This document shows, piece after piece, positions 46,957-57,764 of a DNA stretch of 64,000 nucleotides. Origin of the DNA: Molossus alvarezi (lineage: Eukaryota > Chordata > Mammalia > Chiroptera > Molossidae); NCBI GenBank assembly GCA_037176705.1, contig CM073898.1, positions 25,156,488-25,220,487 of the forward strand, read 5' to 3'. Within the stretch, counting starts at the first letter, position 1, and every line of letters begins with the position of its first letter. The notes below the pieces were generated by a model, which was not told the origin of the DNA, did no database searches, and saw nothing but the letters and a program-made list of their open reading frames with translations. A program made the translations under genes and the position numbers.

Positions 46957-49189
46957 ATTGTTATCCAAGGAGTGCCGAGAGGAGAAGGGGTCTTCACACA
47001 GGCATCTTGGCCACATGGCCTCTCTCGGTGTTAGAAAAGGAAATACGGGGGGAATGGAGGCTGCTGTTCTGCAGAGGTCCTGCCCATGATTCCACACGAG
47101 GTCCTATCATTTCCAATAGAAACTGGTTTTTCTTTTACACTTTAAGCATTTCTAATCACAATCTCTATATGTACTCTCTTTTAGGTAAAAAAATAATTCT
47201 TTTTGTCCCTTCCATTTTACTGACCAGAGGGGTTTTGTTTCATTTTACTGGTCTTGGTCAATGTTAAAGAACGCAGATAAAAGTCCAGGCCTTCAAACTC
47301 ACATTCCATGTTTGTGTATTGCTTGTTTTGAAGGAAGGAGGAAATTAATTTGGTTTTTTTCTTGGTTCCTTTTTGGCAGGAGTAAGTGTTCCTCACACGC
47401 CACAGACAAAGGTCTGAAAACACACGTTTTAATTTTAGAGTTCTTCGAAACTGGCTTTCAGATTGTTACATCCCTAAAGCTCTTAAATGCCTCATTAAAT
47501 GTAACGTCTAGTGACTAATGATCGCAACCCTGGACATAGAATTCTGGGATGCACAGAAAGGAAAGTTCCAAAGACCTGGTTCCCTCTTTGGTTCCCATGT
47601 CAGTCTTAGTAAACAACCCACTTCCATTTCAAACAAATCAACAAGATCCTAAAATCTCAGGATCTTGAAAAACTATCCTCCTGGCCTCCCCATTAGCCCT
47701 ACCCACACCCACCCATCTATCCCTTCCCACACTTTCATGACCCTGGAGAACCTTCTCCAAGGTCAAGCACAATGTAACTCTAGAAACAAAGTGGTACATG
47801 AAAATTCCCACAGGACCCATGCCCATCCCCATCCTCCAGGAGTTGACACTTTTTTAAAATGGCTTACTGGGTGAACTGCCTCCTGGGAGCATGCCCATGA
47901 ATATTCTACCCCCACAGGCAGGCATGTCCTAAACTCTAACGGTCCACACAAGACTTACAACCAGGAGAGCAATGGACAGCAGCAACTTGTCCAGGGCTAA
48001 CCCTCTAAACCTGTCTCAAAGTCCCCCTTTTCTCTGACTTCTCAATGAACCAAAGCAGCCCTGCCTAGTCTCTCCCCTGTTGTTTCTTCTGTCCTCAGCC
48101 CTTCCTTGTTTCACCGTCCCCAACATATTCTCAAAATCAAAAAGAAAAAAGAAATTTTTACTGTATGAAAACCAAGACGAACTACGAGATGATGGAGAAA
48201 GCATGCTGCTTAGTAATTTCTACTCATGCAAGATGAGCAGGCCAGTGATATAAACAAGACAGGGACAACTTTCAAGCCCTCTTGCCTCTATTTTCCATAG
48301 ACCTTAAAACATAAACAAGCTGATCATGGCATGTCCTTTGCCTGCACACAGACCAACCAAGATCTGGCCTCTCTCAGCTGGATGAGTTTGAGTACCTCGA
48401 GGCAGAGGGGCTGAAAACAAGCTTTCTGAAAGAAGGGCTTTTTACAGTGAGGCTGTTCAACTCTTTCAGTTGTTACGGTTCCAAAAATTCCGTAGAGCTG
48501 CTCAATATAACCCCAACTAAATGACATCCCATTACCTTCAGGGAATTGATGGGATTCTCCAACCCACTGCCAATGAAAATTTGAACAAAGGAAAACTCAA
48601 TGGGTATAAAGTGTAGCACCCAGGACTTAGAGTTAGCCATGCCTATTGGCAACAGGTTTTAGACAGAAAAAAAAAAAAATGTTTTTAGAAACCTACTATA
48701 CCATTGTTCTGCACCATAAATTCAAGAGAACCCCTCCCCCCCTTGCTTATCTTATCTCCTCAGCCTTGACTCTTATGAACCGTTCAGTGGTCATCAACTA
48801 TTCATGGTAGAATGATAAGTAGGAATGCTCTTGTTTTTTATGATAAAGCCTGTGTTTTTTGTTTTCATGCTCAGGCAAGTGGCCAGGAGCCTGGGAGATT
48901 TATCAATTTATTACTCATGCCAATTTTGGAAGCTTGAAACTTTGAATCAAACCAGGGATATTTGCTTTTGTACAAACCTAGCAAGCCAGCATAGAAAACT
49001 CAAGAGAGAAAACATATATATCCCCTTTGACCAAATTACACAAGTTGGCATAATTCAATCTCACAGATCAATTTCTCACTTAATCATAGCCACACGACAC
49101 TTCAGGGAGAGCTTAGAAAACATGTTCTTGTTTGTTAGCTCCTGACTCTTCCAGCAGTCCTCTGCAGTGGTCTTGGCTGGTGTTATCAC
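46957..49189. other. Intergenic DNA, nothing recognised
   Basis: No named repeats and no coding motif. Confidence 0.4.
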
Positions 49190-49330
49190 AGAGCAGGCTC
49201 TGGTCTATGAGCCAGAATAGGGCTCTAGCTCCCACCACTTCCTTGATTGATGTCCTTGGGCAATTTCACTTACCCTCTGAACCTCAGTTTTCTCTTCTCA
49301 CAAAGGAGCTAAAACACCCAGAGATGAACA
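49190..49330 (+). repeat. MIR relic
   Basis: TCCTTGGGCAATTTCACTTA and CTCTGAACCTCAGTTTTCTC. Confidence 0.65.
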
Positions 49331-49529
49331 AGACTAACACAGCTTTAGCTTCAGGACCCACCACTTACATAGGCTATGAACCTAATTGTAAATTCAGTTT
49401 TGTGTCTCCCCAAATTGTAACAAGCTTTATAACCCATAAACCCTAGATTAGTCTCATAATAAATAGGTGTTCAGTCTATCTCCAGAAAGCCAGAATATGA
49501 CAAGCTTATGGCCTCAGCTCTTGCCAAAT

Positions 49530-49955
49530 GTTAATCACCATTCATTCATCTCTGTATACTTGGTGGACTCTGTCAGTGCCCCTCCTGGATGGCTGTGAAG
49601 GGCTCACACTTGGCCCCTTCTCTGGAAAATTGGCCTTCATTGCATGGGACCCACTTGTCCTGGAGTCTGCACCACCACCTTCATTTAGGGCAGCTGACCA
49701 ATGTCTTATTGATGGAGAGTGGTCCCCTCCCTCTGCAAAAGGCTGTGCCCCTGTTTGAAGCTCTGTGGTGTAACCCATTCTCCTTTGGGATCAGACCAAA
49801 GCTTGACTCCAGCTGGGGTGGCATCCTTCCTTAGCTCCTTCTTCTGTCTCATCTGCTTCCCTTGCTCCCTTTCTCAGCATCGCCTCACCAAAACACCTAC
49901 ACCTGAATCCCCACCTAGGGCTCAGTTTCTAGGGTACCCAACCTGAGACATAGAG
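49530..49955. repeat. Possible ancient LTR-type repeat, unassigned
   Basis: The end GGCTCAGTTTCTAGGGTACC, CAACCTGAGACATAG resembles the end of a common mammalian interspersed repeat, but I cannot name the family. Several overlapping open frames are present in both directions and none resembles a host protein. Confidence 0.3.
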
Positions 49956-50308
49956 TGATAAGAGAAGTGCCCTTTATTTTCTATGTTAAAGCCTATCTGG
50001 TCCACCTCCAAATGCAGTCAAAAAGCCATGAGCCTCCAAGACCCACTGCAGCTGATATGTTACTGTAGATATGTGTGTATGCTTATCCCATGACCAGCAT
50101 ACTTGTTTGAGGTCCATTCTGGGATGGGAACAAAGTCCATAGATTAAAAGTTATAAGTAGAGGATAAAGGTGGTGATGCTGAGTGTTTGGCAAAATCCTA
50201 CACTGTGGCCATCCCACCCTTAGTGGATTCTCTAAAACATTTGCTTTGGGTGTTAGGAAGGAGACCAAAAGATGAGAAAAGAATGATCAGTAGCATCATA
50301 TCTCTTGA

Positions 50309-50309
<1 letters not shown>

Positions 50310-50342
<33 letters not shown>
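50310..50342. repeat. (TG)n microsatellite
   Basis: About 16 TG units. Confidence 0.95.
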
Positions 50343-50344
<2 letters not shown>

Positions 50345-51059
50345 GCATTTTCTACCTGCTGGAGATCTATACCTAGTTATTTCCCAGCTGAATAGGAGAT
50401 GAATGCATGTTCTCCGGTGTTGCCTGTCATTTTTAGAGGAATTTGTTTCTATCTCATCTCTGACTTGGTTTATGACTTTCAATTAATTAATCATCACCTT
50501 TTATATTATGCTCATGTGCTGCATGGAAATATATTTCCACACCCCACAAAGAGCAAAGACTCTCTGAGAAGGATCATCATCATGGCAAGACCACCATCTA
50601 TCTATAAGAGAGACCCAATTTTTTTCTGAGACATAATTTTAAATCTTCAAAAGGACACACAAGAAATTCTTCATGAAAGGGAATAAAATGTGGGGCAGGA
50701 AGGAAATATTCATTTCCCAAGGGCTTGTTCTTCCAGCCTCTTAGCCTGAGGGATCTAGAGGTAACCAGTCTATTACTTCCTTCCACAAAAGCAACAGGTA
50801 TTGGCTTTACAGGCAAATTGTGAAGATCTAGATCCAAATCCAGGGGCGTCATTCAAGGGAGAGAGGAGCAGGTGGGCCTGATGAGCTTAGGCAGACAGGT
50901 TCCAGAAGCTGGCTGTCGGCTGTTGGAAAGCCCAGTTAGAAGACCGGAGACCAAAGAAGCAAAGGCCTAGGAAACTTACTCAGGCAAGGCTCCTTGTGCC
51001 TACCATGGATTTTCTAAGCAAGCAGATTTCCGTAGACATCCTTGGAACTGACCTCAGAA

Positions 51060-51200
51060 GGTGGGCAGTGCTGAACCTACGTGGGGAGCAAAATAACAGG
51101 ATTAACTGTGTGACCTTGGTCAACTTAGTTGACCTCAATTTCCTTATCTGTCATAATTCCTCCTTTATTCATCTTTCTAGGCTGGTGTTAAATTCCATGT
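51060..51200 (+). repeat. MIR relic
   Basis: TGTGTGACCTTGGTCAACTT and TCAATTTCCTTATCTGTCAT. Confidence 0.6.
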
Positions 51201-51703
51201 GAATGTCTGAACTGCTCTGTAAACTGTAAATGTAAGACAATGGCATCCAGAGAGAAAAGAAAGCTCTTCATAATAGGAAGATAGGAGCTCCAAGATCCGC
51301 AGGCTCATTCTGTCTGAACTCTGAGCTACTGTGAGACGACACTTGCAATGCGTGTGGAGCCCTCCCTGCTGCTGAGGTGGCGCTGGAAAGAGTCCCATGC
51401 CCAGTGCGCCGTGTTCCTGGCAAGAATGCATCTGCCTTTCGGTGTTCACAGAAGCGTGAAGCTGTCGTCTCCCTATCACAAGCCATCACATATGGCCCAT
51501 CTGTCTGACTGTCCCCTGCCATGATTTCTGGTTCCAATTCCTTCTCCAGCTCCCTGTTGGGACCATGGCCCATGCCTGAACCCTGGTCCAATTGACTGAA
51601 GCCCTGTTCATTTTAGTCTCTTCTCCAGGACAGATGGATCCATGGATAAACATGTTGGATGCACATGGGGAACCCAAACTCTCCTTAGAAATCCCACCCT
51701 GTG

Positions 51704-51911
51704 CCCATCCAATGTGGCTCAGTGGCTGAGCATTGGCCCATGCACTGAGAGGTCGTAGGTTCAATTCCTGGCCAGGGCACAGCCCATGTTGCAGGCCAAA
51801 TCCCCAGTTCAGGGCATGCAGGAGGTGGCCAATCTATTTTCTTTCTCATCAATGTTTCTATCTCTCTAATTCTCCCTTCCTCTCTCTTTAAAATCAATAA
51901 AGAAAAAAAAA
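51704..51911 (+). mobile_element. VES-type SINE (second subfamily)
   Basis: Head CCCATCCAATGTGGCTCAGT and tail AAAATCAATAAAGAAAAA. TSD AGAAATCCCACCCTGTG (51,687) versus AGGAATCCCAGCCTGTG (51,912), two mismatches. Confidence 0.95.
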
Positions 51912-51929
51912 AGGAATCCCAGCCTGTGT

Positions 51930-54845
51930 CTGACCTGCTCAAACTAATAGAATCCCCCACAGACCAGGCCAGCCTGGGACAGATCAGCTCCACTCCCTAA
52001 GCTTAGTGGTCTGGACCATGGGTTCTACTCCTGGGGGAGGGGAGGGTCTGAAGCCATTTTCCCTCCACCCCCAACAATTTCTCCTCACCCCCAAATTCAA
52101 CATCAGTGGAACTTTCTCTCCTCCTCCCCACTGGGGGTCCACAGTACTAATAATGATGGTTTTTAATATCTTTCTCGAAAAATATCAGCAAAGCCAAAAA
52201 AACACAAGCTAAAAGCCTCAAAAGAAATATGAAGATGAAAATTTTCATCTTTCAAGGAAGAATCAAAGAGAATTAAAATATTAGTGAAGGGAGCCCAGGT
52301 AGATAAGAATTATACTTGCATGTTTTTAAAATTAAAAATTAATGTGCTGCCCTGAAAAAAAAACAAAAAAACTTTCAACTTAAATAACTTAGCTGATTAA
52401 AATGATAAAATCTGTAGAACCCTGAATGTCAGTATAATAAATACACCTTGCATATACTACACGTATTATTGATAATTTTATGTTGTAGAAACTTGTTAAT
52501 GTGCTAGGTATTCCTCAAATAAAGCACAAAGAAGATATTAAGCTATTAGGGCAAAGAGTCTGAGATTGCTTTTGTTATTCATCTAACAGTTTGCAAATAC
52601 GACATGCGATGGCTGTTTCTCCGCCGGCCCAGGCAGGAGTGGACCGTGGGTGGCTCCCACGAGTGTTCCTCCGAGTGTTGATGCTGGAGCAGAGGAGAGT
52701 AATCTCAGAAGCTTCAGTGAGACCCTCAGTGCCAAGGCTGACTGTTAACCAAGCAACAGTTGGTGAGAAGTGGCTTTGGGGGTTTGAACTGGACCATCAC
52801 GAGGCAAAGTGGGAAGATGGGTGGGAACAGAGACATGAAATTGTCTACTTGGGAGAGGGGCTGGATTAGCCTTCGATAAAACCTCTATGGCCTCGGCATG
52901 GCCAGGGAGAGTGATTTAGACATCAGTGGTCTGGAAATGTCTCCTCCTCCAGGAGCCTGCGGGAGAAGGCCAGGTCCCTGGGGTGGAGAAGGACTGAGGA
53001 CATTCCTGTTTTTCATTCTAGTTTGCCTGATTGCTCAGCAGCCAATCAGAAAGCAGAAAATGACTTTCTCCTGGACATAACTCCGTCTATTCATCTCTAA
53101 AATGCACCAATCTTGCAGCACCAGGGATGAGAACAGCCCCGAACCTTGACTAGCTAAGCAGCTGGAAAAGGGAGTCAGACTGCTTTGTTTAGTAGGAATT
53201 CTCTACTTCTTTTGTCCTGACTGTAAAGTAAAGTGGCATTTGGGTCAAGTCTGGTAAATGAAGCAGGTAAATACAATTTGCAACCCACAATTGTGCTGTC
53301 TGACTGGTGTAACCGTGTGGTGGCTCCCAGGAATTTTGCCGGAACTGGCTGGTTATTAACCTGGGAGCAGAAAGTACTTCTCCTCAGAGGACAAAGGTGA
53401 CCAATGAGAGAAGAGGAGGAGGGACCCTCATGGGGGTCCAAGCTGGAATTACCAAATATCGTAATCATGGCTACTCTCCTACTTAAAATCCTTCCTTGGC
53501 TTCGCTGTATCAGTCACTGTTGTCCGTGTCAAAGGGTAAATTTCATCACTACAGGTAGGCAGGCAAAGACTCAGGAATCCTTTGCTAAGGAGCTGTAGAA
53601 GAGATCTCTTAGATAACCTCTAAGGTCCCGTCCAACCCAAGATCCCACAGAATGAAATACACGATAAACAATCACAGACACATTTGGTAAACGATAAAGC
53701 AGCAGAAAGAGCCGCTACCCTTAAAACTTGAAAGAAGTACATTTATAACAAATAAAAGTATGACATTACTTGCAGTAAAGAAGCTTATAGACCTTATCAC
53801 TCCGAGCTCAAAATAGAAATAGGCCCAAGAAGGGCTTAGCTGAATGTATAAAAGTTTGACCCAAGGCAGGTCACCGAAGGCAGTGAGAGATGCGTAGGCA
53901 TGGTCCTCCCTGCAGAGTCGGACCCACACCCAGAACCCTGCCCTGGCAAAGGAAGCACGAGGAACTGGGTGAACTTCAGATTCTGTCAAGTGCTTGCATG
54001 GAGAGAAGGCCTGACCTTTGACACCCTGAGCAGCTCCTCCCTGGTGAGGAACATGGGGGACACAGGAAAGTCCAGACTCCACTGACCAAACACTACCTCT
54101 CCCACAAGGCGAGGGATGAGAGCACAGAGAGAGCTTTCTGGCCACGGAGCATCACTCACAGCCTCCACTGAGCCTGGTTACTCGGAACAGCAGTTCTGGT
54201 AACATGTGCAGCTGGTTCTGGTTCAGTTGTAGCCACTCCAGTTTCTTCATATCACAAAAGCCCCCATCCCGGTTCCATCACTCCGATCTGGTTCTCCACC
54301 AGCTGTGGCTCCTGCAGCTGCTTGAGCCTTGCAAAGTCGTTCATATGGATCTGACAATGTTGTTGCCATGAGTTCCCTTTTATAGCTTCCAGAGGCTGCC
54401 CACACTCCTCGGCTCATGGCTCCTTCCATCTTCATGGCCAGTTGAGTCTTTCTAACACGCCCATCTCTCTGGTTCTAATATTATATTGTTTTTTAATGGA
54501 CATGCCATGCAACGATCTAATAAGGCTACTGCCAAAACAGCATTAAGGTTTTATGAGTTAAATGCATGGTTAAATCTGGAAAGATTTGTTCCAGCTTTGT
54601 AGGTTTAATTGCTATTTTCTGGTCCTGAGTGGGTTTGGAGGGATATGTCAGACCACGATGTGTGGTCAGTGATTCACACCCAAATCATTGTTTTCAGGCA
54701 GAAGAACCAACATTGGGCAATTAACCTTGTAAAATTCTTATTTATAGGGAGACTAGGCAGCCTTTGGGATTAGACTCATCCAAAGAGAATTTTAAAGGCT
54801 TTCATTGACTGCAGGTCTGAAAACTCCTATTTGCCACAATGACAC
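51930..54845. other. Intergenic DNA, mostly unassigned
   Basis: AT-rich block at 52,180-52,600; a possible L2 trace near 53,460-53,500; 54,150-54,450 resembles an old repeat I cannot name. The 92- and 157-codon frames here have no recognised domain. Confidence 0.4.
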
Positions 54846-54861
54846 AGAAACTGCACTCTAG

Positions 54862-55082
54862 CGCCCGGCTGGTGTGGCTCAGTGGTTGAGCGTCGACCCC
54901 TGCACCAAGAGGGTGCCAGTTCAACTCCCAGCCAGGGCACATGCCCAGACTATGGGCCAAATCCCCAGTGGGGGGCATACAGGAGGTAGCCAATCGACGT
55001 TCTCTCTCATTGATGTTTCTATCTCTTTCTCTCTCTCACTTTCTTTCTCTCTAAAATGAATAAAGAAAAGAATTTTAAAAAA
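54862..55082 (+). mobile_element. VES-type SINE (second subfamily)
   Basis: Head CGCCCGGCTGGTGTGGCTCA. TSD AGAAACTGCACTCTAG (54,846) versus AGAAACTCCACTCTAG (55,083), one mismatch. Confidence 0.95.
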
Positions 55083-55609
55083 AGAAACTCCACTCTAGGG
55101 GAAACACCCGTCTTTCTCCACACTTTCTGGAAACCATATCTTGTGGTGAAGTGGGCCGGGAGGTGAACAAAAACTTTCCACCAAAGCCATACATTGAGTC
55201 TAATCTAAACTCAACCACCATTAGAAGATTCCATTTGTAATTTTGTTTTGATGTGGAACCAGTAAGTCAACATGGAAGGCTGTTCTTGGTGCAAGGATTG
55301 GCTGGCCATTAAAATCTCTAGAGAAAATAAAACCAGATTTGGTGAAGTGATGAGGACAGAAGAATCGAACGAGTGATTCAAGCCAGGAAAGGACTGGGAA
55401 TGAGATCGATATCAAATTCCGGTGGAGGGACTTGGGGTAAAGTGTGTTTGGAATGTTGGGGGAAGCTTTGTAAAAGCTTCCTCATTTTTGACATGAAGAC
55501 CAAAAGCTTCATCAGTGACCAAGAAGGTAACAGGTTTGAGAAAGACCAGCACAGAGGAACAGCAGCGGCGAGGGAGAGGGCCTTTGCACCAGTGCTAACC
55601 CACACCAGA

Positions 55610-55765
55610 CAGTGCTTCTCACGTGGGGTCCTTGTAGCCGCAGCAGCAGCCTCACCTGGAGCGTGAGACACCCAGGCCCCACCCAGACCCACTGAATCAG
55701 AATCTGCATTTTAGCAGGATCCCCAGGGTATTGGATGCACAGTAAATTGAGCCCTAGTTATTTTT
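55610..55765. repeat. MER5-like hAT relic
   Basis: CAGTGCTTCTCACGTGGGGT, CCCAGACCCACTGAATCAGA, ATCTGCATTTTAGCAGGATC: MER5-type nonautonomous Charlie phrases. Confidence 0.65.
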
Positions 55766-56347
55766 AGGGTCCTTGCAACCTCAACTTCTCCTTTTATTTA
55801 TTCTCCTTTTCCTTTTTCTCCCCTTCACTTTTTATCACCTTCTTCCTCAAATTAAAAAAAAAAAAAAAAGGTCATGTGTGAAAATTAATATCTACCTGTA
55901 TCTATGTGGTCCTCATTCAAATACTCAAACATCTTTACTTGGTCCTAATTCAAAGCTCAAACCAGCCTCAACTCATAAACATGTCAACAAGACAGTAACA
56001 TTGGGCCCCAGAAAAACAGCAGGCAAGAGCCCTCCCCCACGAGACCTATATTTGTGTTATTTATTTATACAAAGCCCTAAGTGTAGTGCTTTGTAGGGGA
56101 ACATGCCAAGAAAAGAATACAATCACTGCCCTTTACAAAATATTATTCTCCTCTGCTCACAGCCCTAGGGAATAGCCAGGGTGGGAATGGAATTATGAAA
56201 TCTTTGGACCAAAATATATGAAATGAATAGAAGGAAGACATAGGTATTTGTTAGGGCCTCCAGACCTCTCTAAGAAAACAAACAGGACTTTTCCAAACAA
56301 TATGTATGAGCAGATTATTGCTGTACAGGGAAACAAGCCCTCTGTTA

Positions 56348-56349
<2 letters not shown>

Positions 56350-56383
<34 letters not shown>

Positions 56384-56387
56384 ACCA
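56350..56387. repeat. (CA)n microsatellite
   Basis: About 18 CA units, interrupted once near the end. It lies 43 bp from the HAL1 insertion site. Confidence 0.95.
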
Positions 56388-56429
56388 AAAAAGAAAATTT
56401 AAAGGCATTTTGATCAAAGATATCTATTC

Positions 56430-56444
56430 AAACAATAAATTTCT
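56430..56444. repeat. Target-site duplication, 3' side of HAL1-like element
   Basis: AAACAATAAATTTCT; the identical 15 bases recur at 58,667-58,681, and the preceding C is also shared. This defines the insertion boundaries. Confidence 0.9.
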
Positions 56445-56843
56445 TTTTTTTTTTTTAATTTAATTTTATTTATTTATTTATTTATTTTCCACATCTTTAT
56501 TGTTGGATGTAAAATGTATTACAGATGTTCCACATTTTTCCCCCATTGACCCCCTCCTCCCCACTTCCGCCCCCCTCCCACCTTTTCCCAAACTATTGTC
56601 CGTGTCCATTGGTTATGCATATAAGTTCTTTGGTTTATTTCTTCCCACCCCCCCAACCCCTTTCCCTTTGAGGTTTGTCAGTCTAGCAATGAATTTGTGC
56701 TTCTTAATCCCTTCACCTTTTTCACCCATTCCCCCAACCCCTTTCCCAACTGGCAACCAACAAAATGTTCTCTGTATCTATGAGAATGTTCCTGTTCTTC
56801 CTGTTCATTTTGTTTGTAGATTCCATTGTTGATAGATATGTAT

Positions 56844-57764
56844 TCATTGCCATTTTGTTTGTTCATACATTTTATCTTTTTCTTTAAAAAGACCCTTCAT
56901 CATTTCATATAATAACGGTTTGGTAGTGATGAACTCCTTTAACTTTTTCTTGTCTGGGAAAGTTTTTATATGTCCATCGATTCTAAATGACAGCTTTGCA
57001 GGATAGAGTAATTTTGGTTGTAGGTTCTTGGTTTTCATCACTCTGAATATTTCTTGCCACTCCCTTCTGGCCTGCAAAGTTTCTTTTGGGAAATCAGCTG
57101 ACAGCCTAATGGGAACTCCCTTGTAGGTAACTAGCTGCCTTTCTCTTGCTGCTTTTAGGATTCTCTCTTTGTCTTGAGCCTTTTGCATTTTGATGATGAT
57201 GTGTCTTGGTGTGGGCCTCTTGGGGTTCATCTTGTTTGGGACTCTCTGTGCTTCCTGGACTTGTATGTCTGTTTCCTTCACCAAGTTAGGAAAGTTTTCT
57301 GCCATTATTGTTTCAAACAGGTTTTCGATTTCTTGTTCTCTCTCTTCTCCTTCCGGCACCCCCAAGATGCGAATGTTGGCATGCTTGAAGTTGTCCCAGA
57401 GGCTCCTTACACTATCCTCATTTTTTTGGATTCTTTTTTCTTTTTGCTGTTCTGGTTGGGCGTTTTTTGCTTCCTTATATTCCAAATCGATGGTTTGCTC
57501 CTTGGATTTATGTACTCTATTATTGAAGCTATGTAAATTATTCTTTATTTCATTTAAAGCCACCTTCGTTTCTAACTGTGCAGCGATCATTTCTGACTGG
57601 TACTTTTTTATGCTCTTGAGGCCCTCACTGAGTTCATTGAGCATCCTTATAAGCAGTATTTTGAACTCAGCATCTGTTAGGTTGCTTATCTCCATTTCGC
57701 TTAGTTCTTTTCTTGGGGTTTTGTTCTGTTCTTTCATTTGGGATCTGTTTCTTTGTATCCTCAT
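56844..57764 (-). CDS. L1 ORF1p-like RNA-binding protein, intact, 306 aa
   Basis: This frame encodes a complete LINE-1 ORF1 protein, the trimeric nucleic-acid chaperone that coats retrotransposon RNA. Residues about 32-125 are rich in charged heptad-like sequence (coiled coil). Residues about 129-225 form the RRM-like domain, starting at the IRILGVPEGEE motif. Residues about 230-295 form the C-terminal domain with the conserved ARREW (232-236) and YPAKLSF (254-260) motifs. Human ORF1p is 338 aa, so this protein is somewhat shorter, mainly in the N-terminal part. The frame has no internal stop or frameshift, unlike the decayed ORF1 at 7.9 kb. The ATG lies in an AAAATGAGG context. The stop is followed directly by L1-type 3' UTR rather than ORF2. 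Confidence 0.9.
   Translation of the reverse strand: MRIQRNRSQMKEQNKTPRKELSEMEISNLTDAEFKILLIRMLNELSEGLKSIKKYQSEMIAAQLETKVALNEIKNNLHSFNNRVHKSKEQTIDLEYKEAKNAQPEQQKEKRIQKNEDSVRSLWDNFKHANIRILGVPEGEEREQEIENLFETIMAENFPNLVKETDIQVQEAQRVPNKMNPKRPTPRHIIIKMQKAQDKERILKAARERQLVTYKGVPIRLSADFPKETLQARREWQEIFRVMKTKNLQPKLLYPAKLSFRIDGHIKTFPDKKKLKEFITTKPLLYEMMKGLFKEKDKMYEQTKWQ

Noticed and set aside
53672..54145. 157-codon minus-strand frame
   Set aside because: Low-complexity hydrophobic C-terminus, no recognisable family, and no supporting exon structure.
56678..56866. 62-codon minus-strand frame overlapping the end of the HAL1 ORF1, considered as an ORF2 start
   Set aside because: It has no endonuclease motif and translates L1 3' UTR sequence.
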